Assembly (NCBI GenBank): GCA_027625915.1
Contig: JANTQA010000076.1
Location: 2,853,501 to 2,917,500, forward strand
DNA: 64,000 nt
Origin: Anaeramoeba flamelloides
Lineage: Eukaryota > Metamonada > Anaeramoebidae
Direction of reading: 5' to 3'
Below are positions 1-11,900 of the stretch, in pieces (the first letter of the stretch is position 1; each line of letters begins with the position of its first letter). A model generated the notes under the pieces. That model had not been told where the DNA came from and did no database searches. It saw nothing but the letters and a program-made list of their open reading frames with translations. A program made the translations under genes and the position numbers.

Positions 1-29
1 TGTAATTTAATTAATCAGCTTTTTAATAA

Positions 30-186
30 GTGGTGAGCTATAATTTTAAAAAGTTTGATTCTTAAAAAGAATAAGGATTTGATTCTATATAAAAGAAATT
101 AAAGCCTAATTTTCCTAATGTCCAAATTAAAAATCTTGTCAGGGATTTTTTTCATGTCTGGTATTTTTTTCACCACTATATTTAAA
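30..186. repeat. partial inverted-repeat element, one arm
   Basis: This arm matches the right arm of the element at 25858-26352. Both carry the cores AAAAATCTTGT and GGATTTTTTTCATGTC, then GTATTTTTTT, and end in CTATA. The left part of this copy is missing or lies outside the window, so only one arm is called. The TA at the arm's end fits a TA-targeting DNA transposon family, which is inference. Confidence 0.6.
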
Positions 187-1557
187 ACATTGAAATCTGT
201 TTTAAACTAATATTTTATTTTTGTCTCTTAAAAGCAAAATGAAACAGATTTTTACACATACAACTTTTGCTGTGTTGATGATAAGAATAGAATACGTTTC
301 AAAAATTATGGAAACTGATTTTAATTCAAAACACTTTTGTTTTTGAAGTTTATTCTCAATTTTGCAAGTAATAAACATACCAAAATCTCATAAATTTAAA
401 TTTATAAGTTTCAAAAATGGAAATTTAAAAACTTGCTATTTAAGCCTATTTACTCTTTTGTTTTCATAAAAGCAGTTTCATATTTTTCAAGTATAACAAT
501 TTTTTTATTTGGATAAGTTTGAAAATATTTTTATCAAATTTAAAATATTATCTTTTAAGATTCTAGTCATTTTCCATGGATAGGCTCCATACTCAATGAG
601 TGACTTGAAAGCCAAAAATGTATTGTAAAATTACCCTTTTTTTAATTGACAGAATTTAAATAACAAATAAAAAATGTATTGTGAAATTGCCCTTCTTTTG
701 ATTAAAAAAATTCAAATAACATAAATTAAATTTCAAAGGGTCTCATAGTAATAAAAAATAATTACCAGATAAAAAAGTTTTTAAGATTTCTCATTATAAA
801 AAAAAAACAAACAAAAAAAAAATTATTTATTTCTTATTTTAAATTTCCAAAATGTCAAATTTCTTTAATTTCAAATAATTTGGTTTTTAAAAGTACACAC
901 ACAATTTAATTCGATTTAATCTAATTTCTGATTAATTTATAACCTTCTATATTTGACAAAGTAAGGATTTTATAAGATTCTAGAGGAAAAATAATAACCC
1001 ATTTAAGAAATGAAAAAACTTTTTTTAAAAAATCTTCGAAATCTCCAAAAGTGACAAAGAACTACACTTTAAAACCAAAACAATTGTATTAAAAATTTAA
1101 ATTATCAATAAATTAAATTTAAAACCCAGAGCATCACTCTTTGGTATTTATTTCTAAAACAGTCCTCTTGTTTTTTTTTGTTGATTTTGGGAATTTTATT
1201 ATATTATCACTCTTGGTTTGTTTTTAATGTGAATTAATCAAGATGAATAAAAACTATACGATTGCAAAAAGAAAATGCTCACAATGATGACAATACACTT
1301 TAAAAGTGTCTTTCCTGAAAATCTAACTTTTGAGAAAAAAAAAATAAATTCTCTGTAGTTCAAACATATTCTCACAAATTTAAAGAGTTTTAAACTCTTT
1401 AACAATGATTTGTGTAAATATCTATATTAACCAAAAAAAAATCGAATTTTTTTATAATTCTTGTAACAAAAATTACATAATTAAGTTTTGATTAAAACAT
1501 TTTTAGATTTAATTTTTATGAATGGTTTTTGGATTTTTAAATCACCTTTTAAATATT
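187..1557. other. AT-rich non-coding stretch
   Basis: I see no convincing gene here. The stretch holds short A and T runs and a loose local repeat at about 600-720, where the phrase AAAATGTATTGT is followed by a near copy about 55 bases later. It ends at the terminal inverted repeat of the element at 1558. Confidence 0.5.
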
Positions 1558-2822
1558 AGAGGTTTTGATGATAACATACTTAATTCACGATTAGGTTACA
1601 AAAATCGCGATAACATTCATCAAATCACGATAAAATATCAGAAAATCGTGATATTCAGAAAATCCCGATATTCAATATAAATCGCGATATATTAAAAAAT
1701 TCTGATAATTCTCTAAAATTGTAATAAATACCAAAATATCGCGATTAAAAAGTAATCAGGATAAAACAGTTGATGGGTTTTTGGGCTAATTGAGAAATAT
1801 TTAAACAAAAAATTTTTTTGATCAAAAAATAGATTAGGTGAAAAAAAGTTATTCTTTGAAAAAACAACAAAAAAGATACTTGATCCAATCAAGGATCAGA
1901 TCAAAGAGTTTTATTGTGTTTTCGTTTAATTTGGTTGACAAACCTATCGATCCTTTAAGATCAACAACAATAAGAACTAAAGACAAATAATTATTCTTTC
2001 TCAGTTAATCATGGCGTTGGAAATTGCCTTGAATAATTAGCCAATAAATCAACCACCCTTTATCCGTTCTTTAAAGAATGTGTTCTTGGGTTACAATATT
2101 TTCGTTATTCTTCGAAAGCTAAAAAGAGTTGGATAAATCTTCAAAAGATTTCACAACATCCTTGCCAGATGATCACCAATTATTGAGATTTTTTATACAT
2201 TTGTTTTTCTTTTTCTTCTTTGAGCATCTCTGTATTGGACAGAAAACACAATTAGATCTTAGAGGTTTTTGTTTGATCGATCACCAATAAGAAGGAAAAT
2301 TATTCTTTATTCTTTTTGGCTATTTAAAATTGTGAATGTAACAACTCCATTGTAAGAAAATACATCTATTTTATATTCAATTATATTGTTGGAATGGGTA
2401 ATTATTAGTTTGATCATAAAATTTGTTTGAGATTTTATATTTTGTGAAAAAAAAAATGAAAAGAATAAAATTTGTGTTTCCACTACAAACCAAACTCATT
2501 CCCTTTATAAAGTTTTCGGTCTTTCAAAACTTTCAAACACTTGAAGACAATTCACAACACTTACAAACACTTTCAAACATTTTTTAAAGGGGGAGTAGTG
2601 TTTATAAAAGTCTCAAGGCTTTGTAAAAGTCAAGAGATTTTTTTTTTGTGATTTCAAAAAAAAAATTTTTCATTTTTTCACGATAATGAGGAATTCACAA
2701 TAATTTTGAATATCGCGATTTTTTGATTTTTCGCGATAAAGTGGACTAATCGCGATTTTTAATAATATTATCGCGATTTTATTGTTAATATCATGATAAT
2801 ATATGTTATCATCAAAACCTCT
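1558..2822. mobile_element. 1.27 kb TIR element with ATCGCGAT-like subterminal motifs
   Basis: The left end (1558-1578, beginning AGAGGTTTTGATGATA) and the right end (2802-2822) are a perfect 21-base inverted repeat. The bases just outside both ends are ATT, which may be a 3-bp target duplication. Inside each end lie runs of a palindromic heptamer-like motif (ATCGCGAT and relatives ATCACGAT, ATCGTGAT, ATCCCGAT). I count about eight at 1590-1760 and about six at 2680-2795. The middle 900 bases have no long open frame, so this is a non-autonomous DNA element. Dense subterminal motifs like this are known transposase-binding sites in hAT and Mutator elements. The superfamily here is not settled. 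Confidence 0.75.
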
Positions 2823-3276
2823 ATTATATTAAATCAAAATTTTACTCACTTTTTACCAACTTTTTTTTTAATTGATTCTTGTAAATTCGAAGATTATGGC
2901 GAGTTTTTTGAAAATTTATTCTGATATATTTTCTAATACTTATCAAAAAAACAAATTATGGGTGGTAATCTATAATTTCATGAAAAGATAATTTAATTTT
3001 TCATTTTATCTACTTTTTGGTATTCATTATTACGTTATATAATGATTCTACCGATTAAAAACAAATTTTAATATTCTAAAAATACCTGACGAATGTATGA
3101 AAAATGGAAAAAAGAGAAATAAAAGATAAACTCTCACTTGATCTTAGTTAATAAAATTATGTTAATTTTTTTATTGAAAATTCAAATAAAAACATTAATT
3201 TGCTTAAATATAACTTGCAAAATGTATTTTTTGGTTTTATCTCAATATTACACTTCATAAAAAAAAAAAAAAAAAT
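2823..3276. other. short intergenic stretch downstream of the bromodomain gene
   Basis: No gene is seen. It lies between the TIR element and the stop codon of the minus-strand bromodomain gene, so it should contain that gene's 3' UTR. A 17-base A run on the plus strand at about 3259-3275 lies immediately past the stop codon. Confidence 0.5.
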
Positions 3277-5433
3277 TTAATTATTTTTCGAATTGGTATT
3301 GAGAATCTTTAAATTATCTTCCATTTTTTTATTATTTTCGATCGGTAATTTGTTTCTCTTTTTTATTAACAAGTTAACTAATTTTCTAATTTTTAATAAT
3401 TGTTGATTACTCATCATATTAAAATCAACTTTTGCAATTCTTTCACTTTTAATATTTGGGACAATGTCAAGTAAGAAATCTGTAAATTGTTGTTTTTGTT
3501 CTTGTGATAATTTATGAATTTTTTTAACCAATTGAGAAAATTCCTTTTCTGTCATTTTTTTTCCAATTTCTTTATCTTTATCATTATCCTTGTTTACATC
3601 ATGCAAATCAACACTAAATTTTTCAATATCCATTTCGACTTGCTCCTTATTTTGTTCTAGTTCCATGCCCACCCCATTTTCTTTCTCCTTTTCTCCCCCC
3701 TTCCCCATCTCCACCCCCCGCTCATTATCTTTCACCCCCCCTTGCTCGTTTCCATTTTCTTCAGGATTTTCAATTTCTAATTTACTATTGTCCTCTCTTA
3801 ATCGTTTTCGAGAATTTTTCTTTTCTTTAAAATCTTTCTCCAAGTTATTCATTAATTCTTGAAATTGGTAATCAGGGATTTTCATATTAACAGAATTGGA
3901 AAGTTCAAGAAAGGCGATGGGGAAAGGAAGAATTTCAAAAGTAAGCATCATTAGTGTATTTTGCAATTCTTTTATCAAATTAAAAGAAGTTGTCAATTTT
4001 TCAAAGTAATCTTGGCTGCCCGGCTTTGAATTTTTGGCATTTTTTATTAAATGCTTTATTTCCTTGAAATGCTCCAATACGGAAAATGTTTCGATTTCCT
4101 GATTAAAATCTAATTCATCTTCACTTTCTGTAGATACAACGTTTGGAAGATCTTTAAGATTTAATTTTTTTTTTTTTTCAATTATGAAATTTGGCTTATT
4201 TTTTTTTGATTTCAATTCTTCTTCTTTTTTCTTTTGTTGAACAATTTTTTTTTCGGAAAATTTGGTTTGAGAATTTTTAATTGTTTGTTCTTTCGTGGGC
4301 TTGTACAATGACATTTTTTTATTTCTTAATGTAAAGTCATGCTCTTTTTCATTTATTTTATTCTTTGATTTTGGAAAATTGTTCGTTTGCTGTTTATTTT
4401 TGTTAAGACTATCATTGAGATTGGCTTTTTTTTGTTCTTCGGCGGAGTGTTCATATTTTCTTTGTCTTCGTTTCTTTTTTCTTTTTGCTGATTTTTTTTT
4501 ATTTTCAAAGAGGCTATTTTTTTTTTTTGAACTAAATGAATTGGTATCTAAATTGCTATGTCTGTTGTCCCGAAGCTTTTCTCTCTTATTAGATCTTCTT
4601 AGTTTTTCTTTTTCAGAAAACCGATCTCTTGAATGATGCTTTTTTGATCGATTCCCGCTTTTAGAGAAAGAGTCCGATCCCTTTTTTTGTTTTTTGGACT
4701 TTTCTCTTTCTCGATCGAGATCCCTAACTCTTTCCCTTTCCCGAACCCTTTCTCTTTCTCTTTCTCTTTCCCTTTCTCTTTCTTTTTCACGTTCCCTTTT
4801 ATTTAATTTTTCTCTTTTGTATGATTTCTTTTTTTTTGGTTTTCTTTTTTCTTCTAATTTTAGTTTTTGTTTTAATTTTTTTTTTTTGAATTTTTCTCTT
4901 TCTCTTTCCCGTTCCCGTTCCCTCCCTCTTTCTCTTTCTCTTCCTCGTTCCCTTTCTCTTTTTTTAGCTAATTCTAATTGATTTTTTTTAAATTCAAATT
5001 CCTTTTGTTTTTTTTCTGCATTTAACGAGACTTTCTGATAATTTCGAAGATGTTTTTTATAAAGTAGCTCGAAATTTTTTTTCAGTTCTGCTGCAACCAT
5101 ATAAACATGAGTCTGTGATGGATTAAATTTTAAAGCATTATTAAACATTAAGAGACAATCAGATTCAAAGCTCCGAAACGTTGGGTATTGGTTTTTGTTG
5201 AGCTTATTTTGTATTGTTGAAATGTCCATTGGCTTTTTAATAATATCCAAATACGTTGGAAGGTTTAATTGGATCGGATCAACAGGCTCCAAAAAATAGA
5301 TCGATCCTTCTGTGTTCCTCAAGTCAATTAAAATCTGATTTGCTTTTGGATGGAAAAAGGGTAAACCTTTGTTGTCAACTAAAACACCAGACGAGTTTCT
5401 TTTCAATGGGAAAACTTGATTCCTAATTGTCAT
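3277..5433 (-). CDS. single-bromodomain and NET (BET-type) chromatin protein
   Basis: A 718-residue intronless protein. The longest open frame starts at a TTG three codons earlier, and the first ATG is at 5433. A bromodomain occupies roughly residues 30-130, with the FLEPVDP turn, the YLDIIKKPMDISTI block, and a KFNPS segment whose Asn (about residue 104) is the expected acetyl-lysine contact. A NET domain lies near residues 615-695 (MTEKEFSQLVKKI, then LLKIRKLVNLLIKK). Between them is a long basic/acidic low-complexity region with Arg-Glu and Arg-Asp dipeptide runs, encoded by a TTTCTC-type microsatellite. Animal and fungal BET proteins have two bromodomains, whereas plant GTE and many protist forms have one. 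The expected role is reading acetylated histones in the nucleus to recruit transcription factors. Family assignment is secure, and the exact orthologue is not. Confidence 0.88.
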   Translation of the reverse strand: MTIRNQVFPLKRNSSGVLVDNKGLPFFHPKANQILIDLRNTEGSIYFLEPVDPIQLNLPTYLDIIKKPMDISTIQNKLNKNQYPTFRSFESDCLLMFNNALKFNPSQTHVYMVAAELKKNFELLYKKHLRNYQKVSLNAEKKQKEFEFKKNQLELAKKRERERGRERERGREREREREREKFKKKKLKQKLKLEEKRKPKKKKSYKREKLNKREREKERERERERERERVRERERVRDLDREREKSKKQKKGSDSFSKSGNRSKKHHSRDRFSEKEKLRRSNKREKLRDNRHSNLDTNSFSSKKKNSLFENKKKSAKRKKKRRQRKYEHSAEEQKKANLNDSLNKNKQQTNNFPKSKNKINEKEHDFTLRNKKMSLYKPTKEQTIKNSQTKFSEKKIVQQKKKEEELKSKKNKPNFIIEKKKKLNLKDLPNVVSTESEDELDFNQEIETFSVLEHFKEIKHLIKNAKNSKPGSQDYFEKLTTSFNLIKELQNTLMMLTFEILPFPIAFLELSNSVNMKIPDYQFQELMNNLEKDFKEKKNSRKRLREDNSKLEIENPEENGNEQGGVKDNERGVEMGKGGEKEKENGVGMELEQNKEQVEMDIEKFSVDLHDVNKDNDKDKEIGKKMTEKEFSQLVKKIHKLSQEQKQQFTDFLLDIVPNIKSERIAKVDFNMMSNQQLLKIRKLVNLLIKKRNKLPIENNKKMEDNLKILNTNSKNN

Positions 5434-7380
5434 CAAAAACAATTAATTTATTTATTGGAAAAAAGTGAAATTATAAAAAAATGATTCATCAGATCTAACT
5501 GTTAAAACAATCTTAAAGTGTACAATTTCTAAAAAAGAAGATTGAAGACAGTGAAGTATTAGTTTTTTTAGAAATGGTTTACAATATATTTATAAAAAGG
5601 GTTATATGAAAATATAATAATACTTTTTCAGTTTATTGGGTTAATATCTCCCATATAAAAGTTTAAAATAAAACTGTATTCCAAAGTTTATATAAATCGT
5701 AATAACGACTAAGGTTTCAAGTATCTGAAAAAATTCTATTATTTCGTCGATTGTGAAAGTTAAATGTTGAAAATTTCATAAAAACTGTTAAATAGAGTAT
5801 ATTGAAGTAACTGGATTTTAGTCTTGTGTTTTAATGGGTGTACCAATATAGCGTCTACAAACAGTTCTTATAACTGTTGTAAACTTAATTTAATTGTTGA
5901 AAAAAAAAATATAGGGTCAATTGAAAATCAAAAAGAAGAGAACAAGTGAAGAATAAATAAATAAATGTATTAAAGGTATTAGCATCTACCAAGTAGAATT
6001 CCTAAGATTAAAGTATGTTGTTATTGGGTGTAAATCATATTAGTTTGTTATGGTTCAAATGTCTCTAAAAAATCCATTAGTAAAATAGTAATATTTGTTT
6101 ATCTCATCAATTATAAATGTTCCTAGTATCATAAAAAAACCAACAATTTCAGAAAAAAATCTGCTTTTCATCACAAATTTAAATATTGAATATCAATACC
6201 CAGACTCCAAAGTTTCAAAATGTCTTTCTTAAATTTATGGTGAAAGTAGATTATTCACTGAAAGATTATTTTTTTTTAAAAAAAGTAATTAATTAAGCTA
6301 AATTTCAATAATAATGGCAGATTTTTCATAAGAAAAAAATTGTTTAATTGTTTTTTTTTTTTGGATAATAATGTATTTTACTAAAATGTTAAAGATAATA
6401 ACCAATATTAGATTAATAAATAAAAATATAGTGTAAAAATTTTATTGTTTTAGAGACAAATGAAAAAAAGAAAAAAATAATAATAAAAAAGTTATTCCCT
6501 AATTTTGAAATTTGGCTTTAACAATTTATTTTTTTTTGACTAATTATTTCAGAAATAGTGGAAATATTTTGATGTTTCAACTCTTTGAGTAAACAAGAAA
6601 CCAAAATAATCGGTCTTTGGATATTTTATGTTGATGTTTAGTTAATTTTGCCCCTTCAAAATGATATAAAAAAAAATGAATTATTTAAAACCCTAAAATA
6701 CTAATATTTTGTTTGAGTTTTCACTTTTAGATTTGGAAAAAGAATAAAAAAAAATTCCAAAATGAAAATTTTTAATAGTTATCATGATAATAAATATAAT
6801 AATTTATTCTAGAAGAAGATTTAACTTAGATTTTTTGAGTGATTTAAATAATATAGCACTAATATATATTGCTGTCAATTATTATATACTTTAAATTATT
6901 GATTTTTTATGACAGTTGTGAATTCCTAATGGGGTAATTACCTTTCATTATTTTTTTAAAAAAAATCATACCGAAAAAGGAAAATTAAATTGAATATCTA
7001 TTTTATCGTTTTATTATAGTTTGAAAAAAGACGATAATAATAAAAAAAAAAAAAAAAGAAATAATTTTATATTGATACATCAACAAAAAGTTTTTCATTT
7101 GGTTTAGAACTAGTAAAATTAAATCATTTATTATTCTTTTTCCAATTTAGTTATAATTTTTTTTTCAAAATTTGAAAATTTTATGAGATATCCAAATTTC
7201 TCTTTTTCCCATAAAATTAACTTTTTTAGAATTTTTGAATATTATTTAAAATATAACCTGAGTTATTTAAAAAAAAATAGATAAATAAATGGTCATATTT
7301 AGTGAGATATCCTAAAAATTGATTTTAATGATCTTTTATTGTTTTTCAGCTATGTTTTAATTTACAATTATCGAAAAATA
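5434..7380. other. AT-rich intergenic stretch upstream of the bromodomain gene
   Basis: No gene is recognised. The 5' part must hold the promoter of the minus-strand bromodomain gene, but I see no motif I can name. The sequence is mixed A/T runs, including an 18-base A run at about 7045-7062. Confidence 0.45.
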
Positions 7381-7580
7381 TACAACCAGTTCCACTTTTA
7401 AGATAGAAAATTTGAATGAAATTTAAGTTAAAAAATAAAATCCCAAATTAAAGTACAAAATTCAAATTCTAGTAAAATAATTTGTGACAAAAAAAAAACC
7501 AAAAAATTTCTTTTAATTTGAGATTTTTTGTACCTTAAATTAGGTTGAAAGTTTGTGCATTAAAAGTGAAACTGACTATA
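7381..7580. mobile_element. old copy of the ~200-bp palindromic TA element
   Basis: This is a diverged copy of the element seen fresh at 59442. It runs from TACAACCAGTTCCAC to GTGAAACTGACTATA, with the same internal order of arms (ATTCAAATTCTAGTAAA at the centre). Many arm positions have changed, so it is one of the older copies. Confidence 0.75.
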
Positions 7581-8919
7581 TTTTGTTTTATCAATTTTTA
7601 AATTGTAATTTATTGTATTTTTTGATTTCGAAATCGAATTTTTTTTCATCAAGCATGTAAATCTTATATTTTTTTTTAATAATTGAGTTGTAAATTTAAT
7701 TTCTCAATTAAAATAACTTTTAAATATCGATAGTTAAAATTAAATCATTAGAACTTATAAATTCTTGTAATTATATTTTATTGTTTAATATTGAATCTTA
7801 TTTATATTCTAAAAAAAATTAAAAAAGAAAAAAAAGATTCCAATAATAAAAATCATTGATAGTAATTTTGTCACATTATAATTAGAGACTTTTTAAAATC
7901 AAGTTAATGAAACTATGTTAATTTTTTGTCCTAAAAGGCGAATAAAAATTATAAAAAAAAAACTTAAAACAAATGAATTACATATAACTAAAACCCTCCT
8001 CAAAATTTTAATGTGATGAAATCATATTAAAAATGTTAAGCTATTACAAATTTATCACACTAATTAGAACATGTGGAAATTTTTTAAAGCAGGTGATAAC
8101 AATAGATAATAAAAATAAAATGTTGTAAAGGTCAGATCCAAAAGATATCACACTTTGCTTGGTCATTTTTTATTAAAGTTGTCTCACTTTTGTTGTGTGA
8201 CAGAACTATATCCCATGTCTATCCCCCAGTGATAAAGAATTATTTTTATTAGGGAAGAGTTAACTCTCCAAAATTTCAAAAGATATATTTGATTTTTACA
8301 GACTCGATGTCAATACTTTTCTCAGTAAAAGTACTCACTGACGCATCGTTACAGGTTTTTTTTGCAACAAAAATTAATGGGTTCAATTATTAAACATTGG
8401 GTAAAACCTTATTAAATATTAATTTTGCCTTCTTTTACTATTCTTTGTAATCAAAATTGAAATACCACATCTCAAAGTTACTATGTCCTATCTCAATCGA
8501 TACTTATAAAATTGGTTTTAGATAACAAATCTTCAAGGTTCCTTAAACAGTTAATAATCAAAACACTTTAAAAACGACACAAAGTAATTCTCACCATTGA
8601 TAAATAAAGCGAAAAAAAAAAGCTTTTATCAAAGTAAAAAAAAAAATTCAGAGTTAACCATCAACTTACAAATACTTAAAAGTTTAATATATCCAATAAT
8701 TTTTCCAAATAATAAACCTGTATAAGGAAACACAAATGGAAAATCCTTTCAATCTTCATCCTATTTTATTATTTTCATTTTAGAATTATTAATACTCCCA
8801 ATCATTTTTTGTCTTTTTTTTTACTTTTCCAAAAAACACAACTTTGCACCAAACCAATCTTTTTTGCAATTCTTACCAATTCTTACAAAACGTTCTAAAG
8901 TATTTTTTTTGTTTTTTAA
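7581..8919. other. intergenic stretch upstream of VPS41
   Basis: No gene is seen. The last few hundred bases before 8920 are slightly richer in C on the plus strand than the rest, and should hold the VPS41 promoter and 5' UTR. I cannot name a motif there. Confidence 0.45.
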
Positions 8920-11900
8920 ATGACAGATCTCTCAAAAGAAACCACAAACAAAAAAGAATCAATTGATACAGAAAATTTGAAACCAAAAGAAGAAAAAGAA
9001 TCTAGCTCTAGTTCATCATCTTCAGAAGACGAAGGTAATTATATCTCCGAAGAAGACGATGAAGAGGATGAAGACGATGATGATGATGACGAAGAAGAAG
9101 AGCCTCAATTTAGTTATACACGTTTAACGAATGGAGTACGCTCAAAACTAGAAAACGATAATGCATCCTGCTTTGCGCTCACAAGAAAATCTCTCTTACT
9201 TGGTACACACAAAGGGTTTATTTACATATTCGACACAAGAGGCATTTTAAAATCAAGTTATAGAGGACACGAGGCAACTGTTAATCAAATTAAGATTGAT
9301 AATACAAAACAATATATTTCAAGTTGTTCAAACGATGGTAAATTTTTTTTAAAAAATTTTATTAATTCTGTTTCCTTCAAAAAAAGAAAAAAAAAAAAAA
9401 ATAATTAATCAGACACCACATCGCAAAGAATTAAATAGCTTCTATTTGAAGCAGAGTGTAAGAAAAAAAAATTCAATTGCACAGCAAAATCATGACTTGA
9501 GTTCAAATTTTATGTTCTTTTGCCTTTAGTATCTGGAAAATTTTTATTCCAAGTTCCCACAGTATTTTACTAATTGTTCATCAAAACAATTCATAGATAT
9601 TTTCAAAATCAATGAGAAATGGTAACTTTCAGAAATTTTATTAAACACCCCCATATCAAACTTTGAGTAAATTGTAATAAGAAAAATTTAATTTGAACAG
9701 TAATAAGTAGTGCAATAGTTTCCATCAAGTTTTTAAAAAGCATGTTAATATCACTATTCTACTTCATCTTTTATCACTGTTCCAAAAGCAACCACAATTA
9801 ATAAATACTGGTATTTGATCTTTCAATGAGATAAAATTTTCAGCTGACGATCTTTTTTCGATTTTTGTTAAATTCAAAAAAAATTAAAAAAATGTTTTTT
9901 GCTTCAATTTCCAATTTTTTAAATATTTTGAATCAACTAATTCAAATTTCTGGATCAAGATGATTAATATTCTACTTAACTCAAAAATCGCAAAAAAGGC
10001 TCGAATTTTATAAGGTATCCTTAATTAATCTATGTTAATTGAAAACAATTTTTCAATCTGATTTCTATAAGTTTATTCGAGAAATTGATATAGGATTAAA
10101 GTTGAGTTCTTTTAAATAAAAAAAACTCAAATAAGATAATTTTGTTGATGTTTGGTTAATCAAAAAGAAAATTTATTATACAAAATACACATCTTCGTTG
10201 GTCTATTTTATTGACTCATTCTATGATTGATTTCAATAAAACATAGCAATGAACTATTTTTCAAAAATGTTGACTCTCTTTATAATGTTATTGAAAGTGG
10301 TTCTGTTGAGGGTTTTTATCTCATATTCTTTTCAAAATAAAATTTTTCAATTTTTAGATCAGAATAATTTTTTCTCAATTTGCAAATTATTTCTTTTTCC
10401 GTTTCTTTTCCTGTTTTCTTTTTTTTTTTTTGATATTTTTAGATTTCATCAAATTTATGTTTATCTATTTTTTTTTCTTTTCTTCGTAAAGCCAAATTGA
10501 AAAAAAATGAAAAAAAAAAAGACCATCGAAAATACTAATCAATATTAGAAAATTGAGACTATGTAATGTCATTTAAATTGCCTTTAATTATTAGCAAAAA
10601 AAAATTTAGTTCACCTTTTTTTCATTGAAAGTTTAGTAATCAAAAATCCTTCTTGCTCAATTTCAAAAATTTTGACTCTGCTTTTTTTTGGTTTGATTTT
10701 ATTTTTTCTAATTTTCAAATATATCAGGCTTTTATATACCCATAAGAATTAAAAAGTGAATTATTAATAATATTTGAGAATTAATTGTTTTTGAATACAA
10801 AAGAATATATATATTTCAATTTATTATTTCATGTTGAGTCACAATTTTTAAAATAGAGCTTATATTTCCAGTTTTTGAAAAAAAATTAAATAAAACGAAA
10901 AATTCATTAAAAAAAAAAATTAATTTAAAATTTAAACATTTCTCTCTTATTTGGTTTTATTTTTTCACAAATAGAGTAATTAATGGTATTTTATCGAGAA
11001 ACTTTAAATACACGAGTGGCACTCCAAAAATTTTTTTGAGTAATGTTCTCACAACTAAATTCTTAAAAAATATAAAAATGTACTAATATATGTCCAATAA
11101 AGATCCCAAAAAATACTAAAAAATGGAAAAGTGAACAAATACCTTCCATTAATACAATTAAAAAACTAAATGAAAAAATTAAAATAAATAAAGTTTCCAT
11201 CAAACTTTTTCATGAAAACATTTTTTGCCAAAATGATTGAATTCAAACTTGAAATTATGTATATTTTTATATACAATATCTTATTTTAACTCATTTACTA
11301 AAACAAATTCTAAATTATGGGAATTTTATTTTCACAATCTGGACTAATCTGGTCTTTAAATGTTTTTTATATTTTTAAATGGTAGAATTAAAAAAAAAAG
11401 TTATTTAAAAAAGATAAACTCTCTGGAAAAATATTCTAATTTAATATATTAACTTATTCTTTGATTTCAAAATTTTCTCAACCCCCAATTTTTCAAAAAA
11501 AAATAAAAAAGTGCTAGTAATTTCAAAAAATATTTTCGATATTCAAAAGTTGAGAGTGTTTTTTATTCTAAAAAAATTTATTCCAGTGGTTAATTGAATC
11601 AAGTTATAAATCTAGATTTCGAAAAATATTAATCAGAAAAAAATAGTGCTTTTTTATATTAAGTACATATTTAAAAAAAACAATTAAATAAAAACTTTTT
11701 ATCTGAAGAATTTACAAAAATATTATCAAGTCATTTGGTCAAAGAATGTGTTCTGAACCAATCAAGATATTTCATAACATTTTGAAGTTTCTCAATTAAT
11801 TTTTAAACATTAAAACAGGGTTTAACTTATTTTCAGAAAAATTTAACTCGATAATTAATAATAAAAAACTTGTAAAAGTTTGAATAATAATCAACTAAAA

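Noticed and set aside
3590-4981. plus-strand open frames opposite the bromodomain gene
   Set aside because: Antisense of a low-complexity K/E/R-rich coding region; they read as F/S/L-rich translation with no domain.
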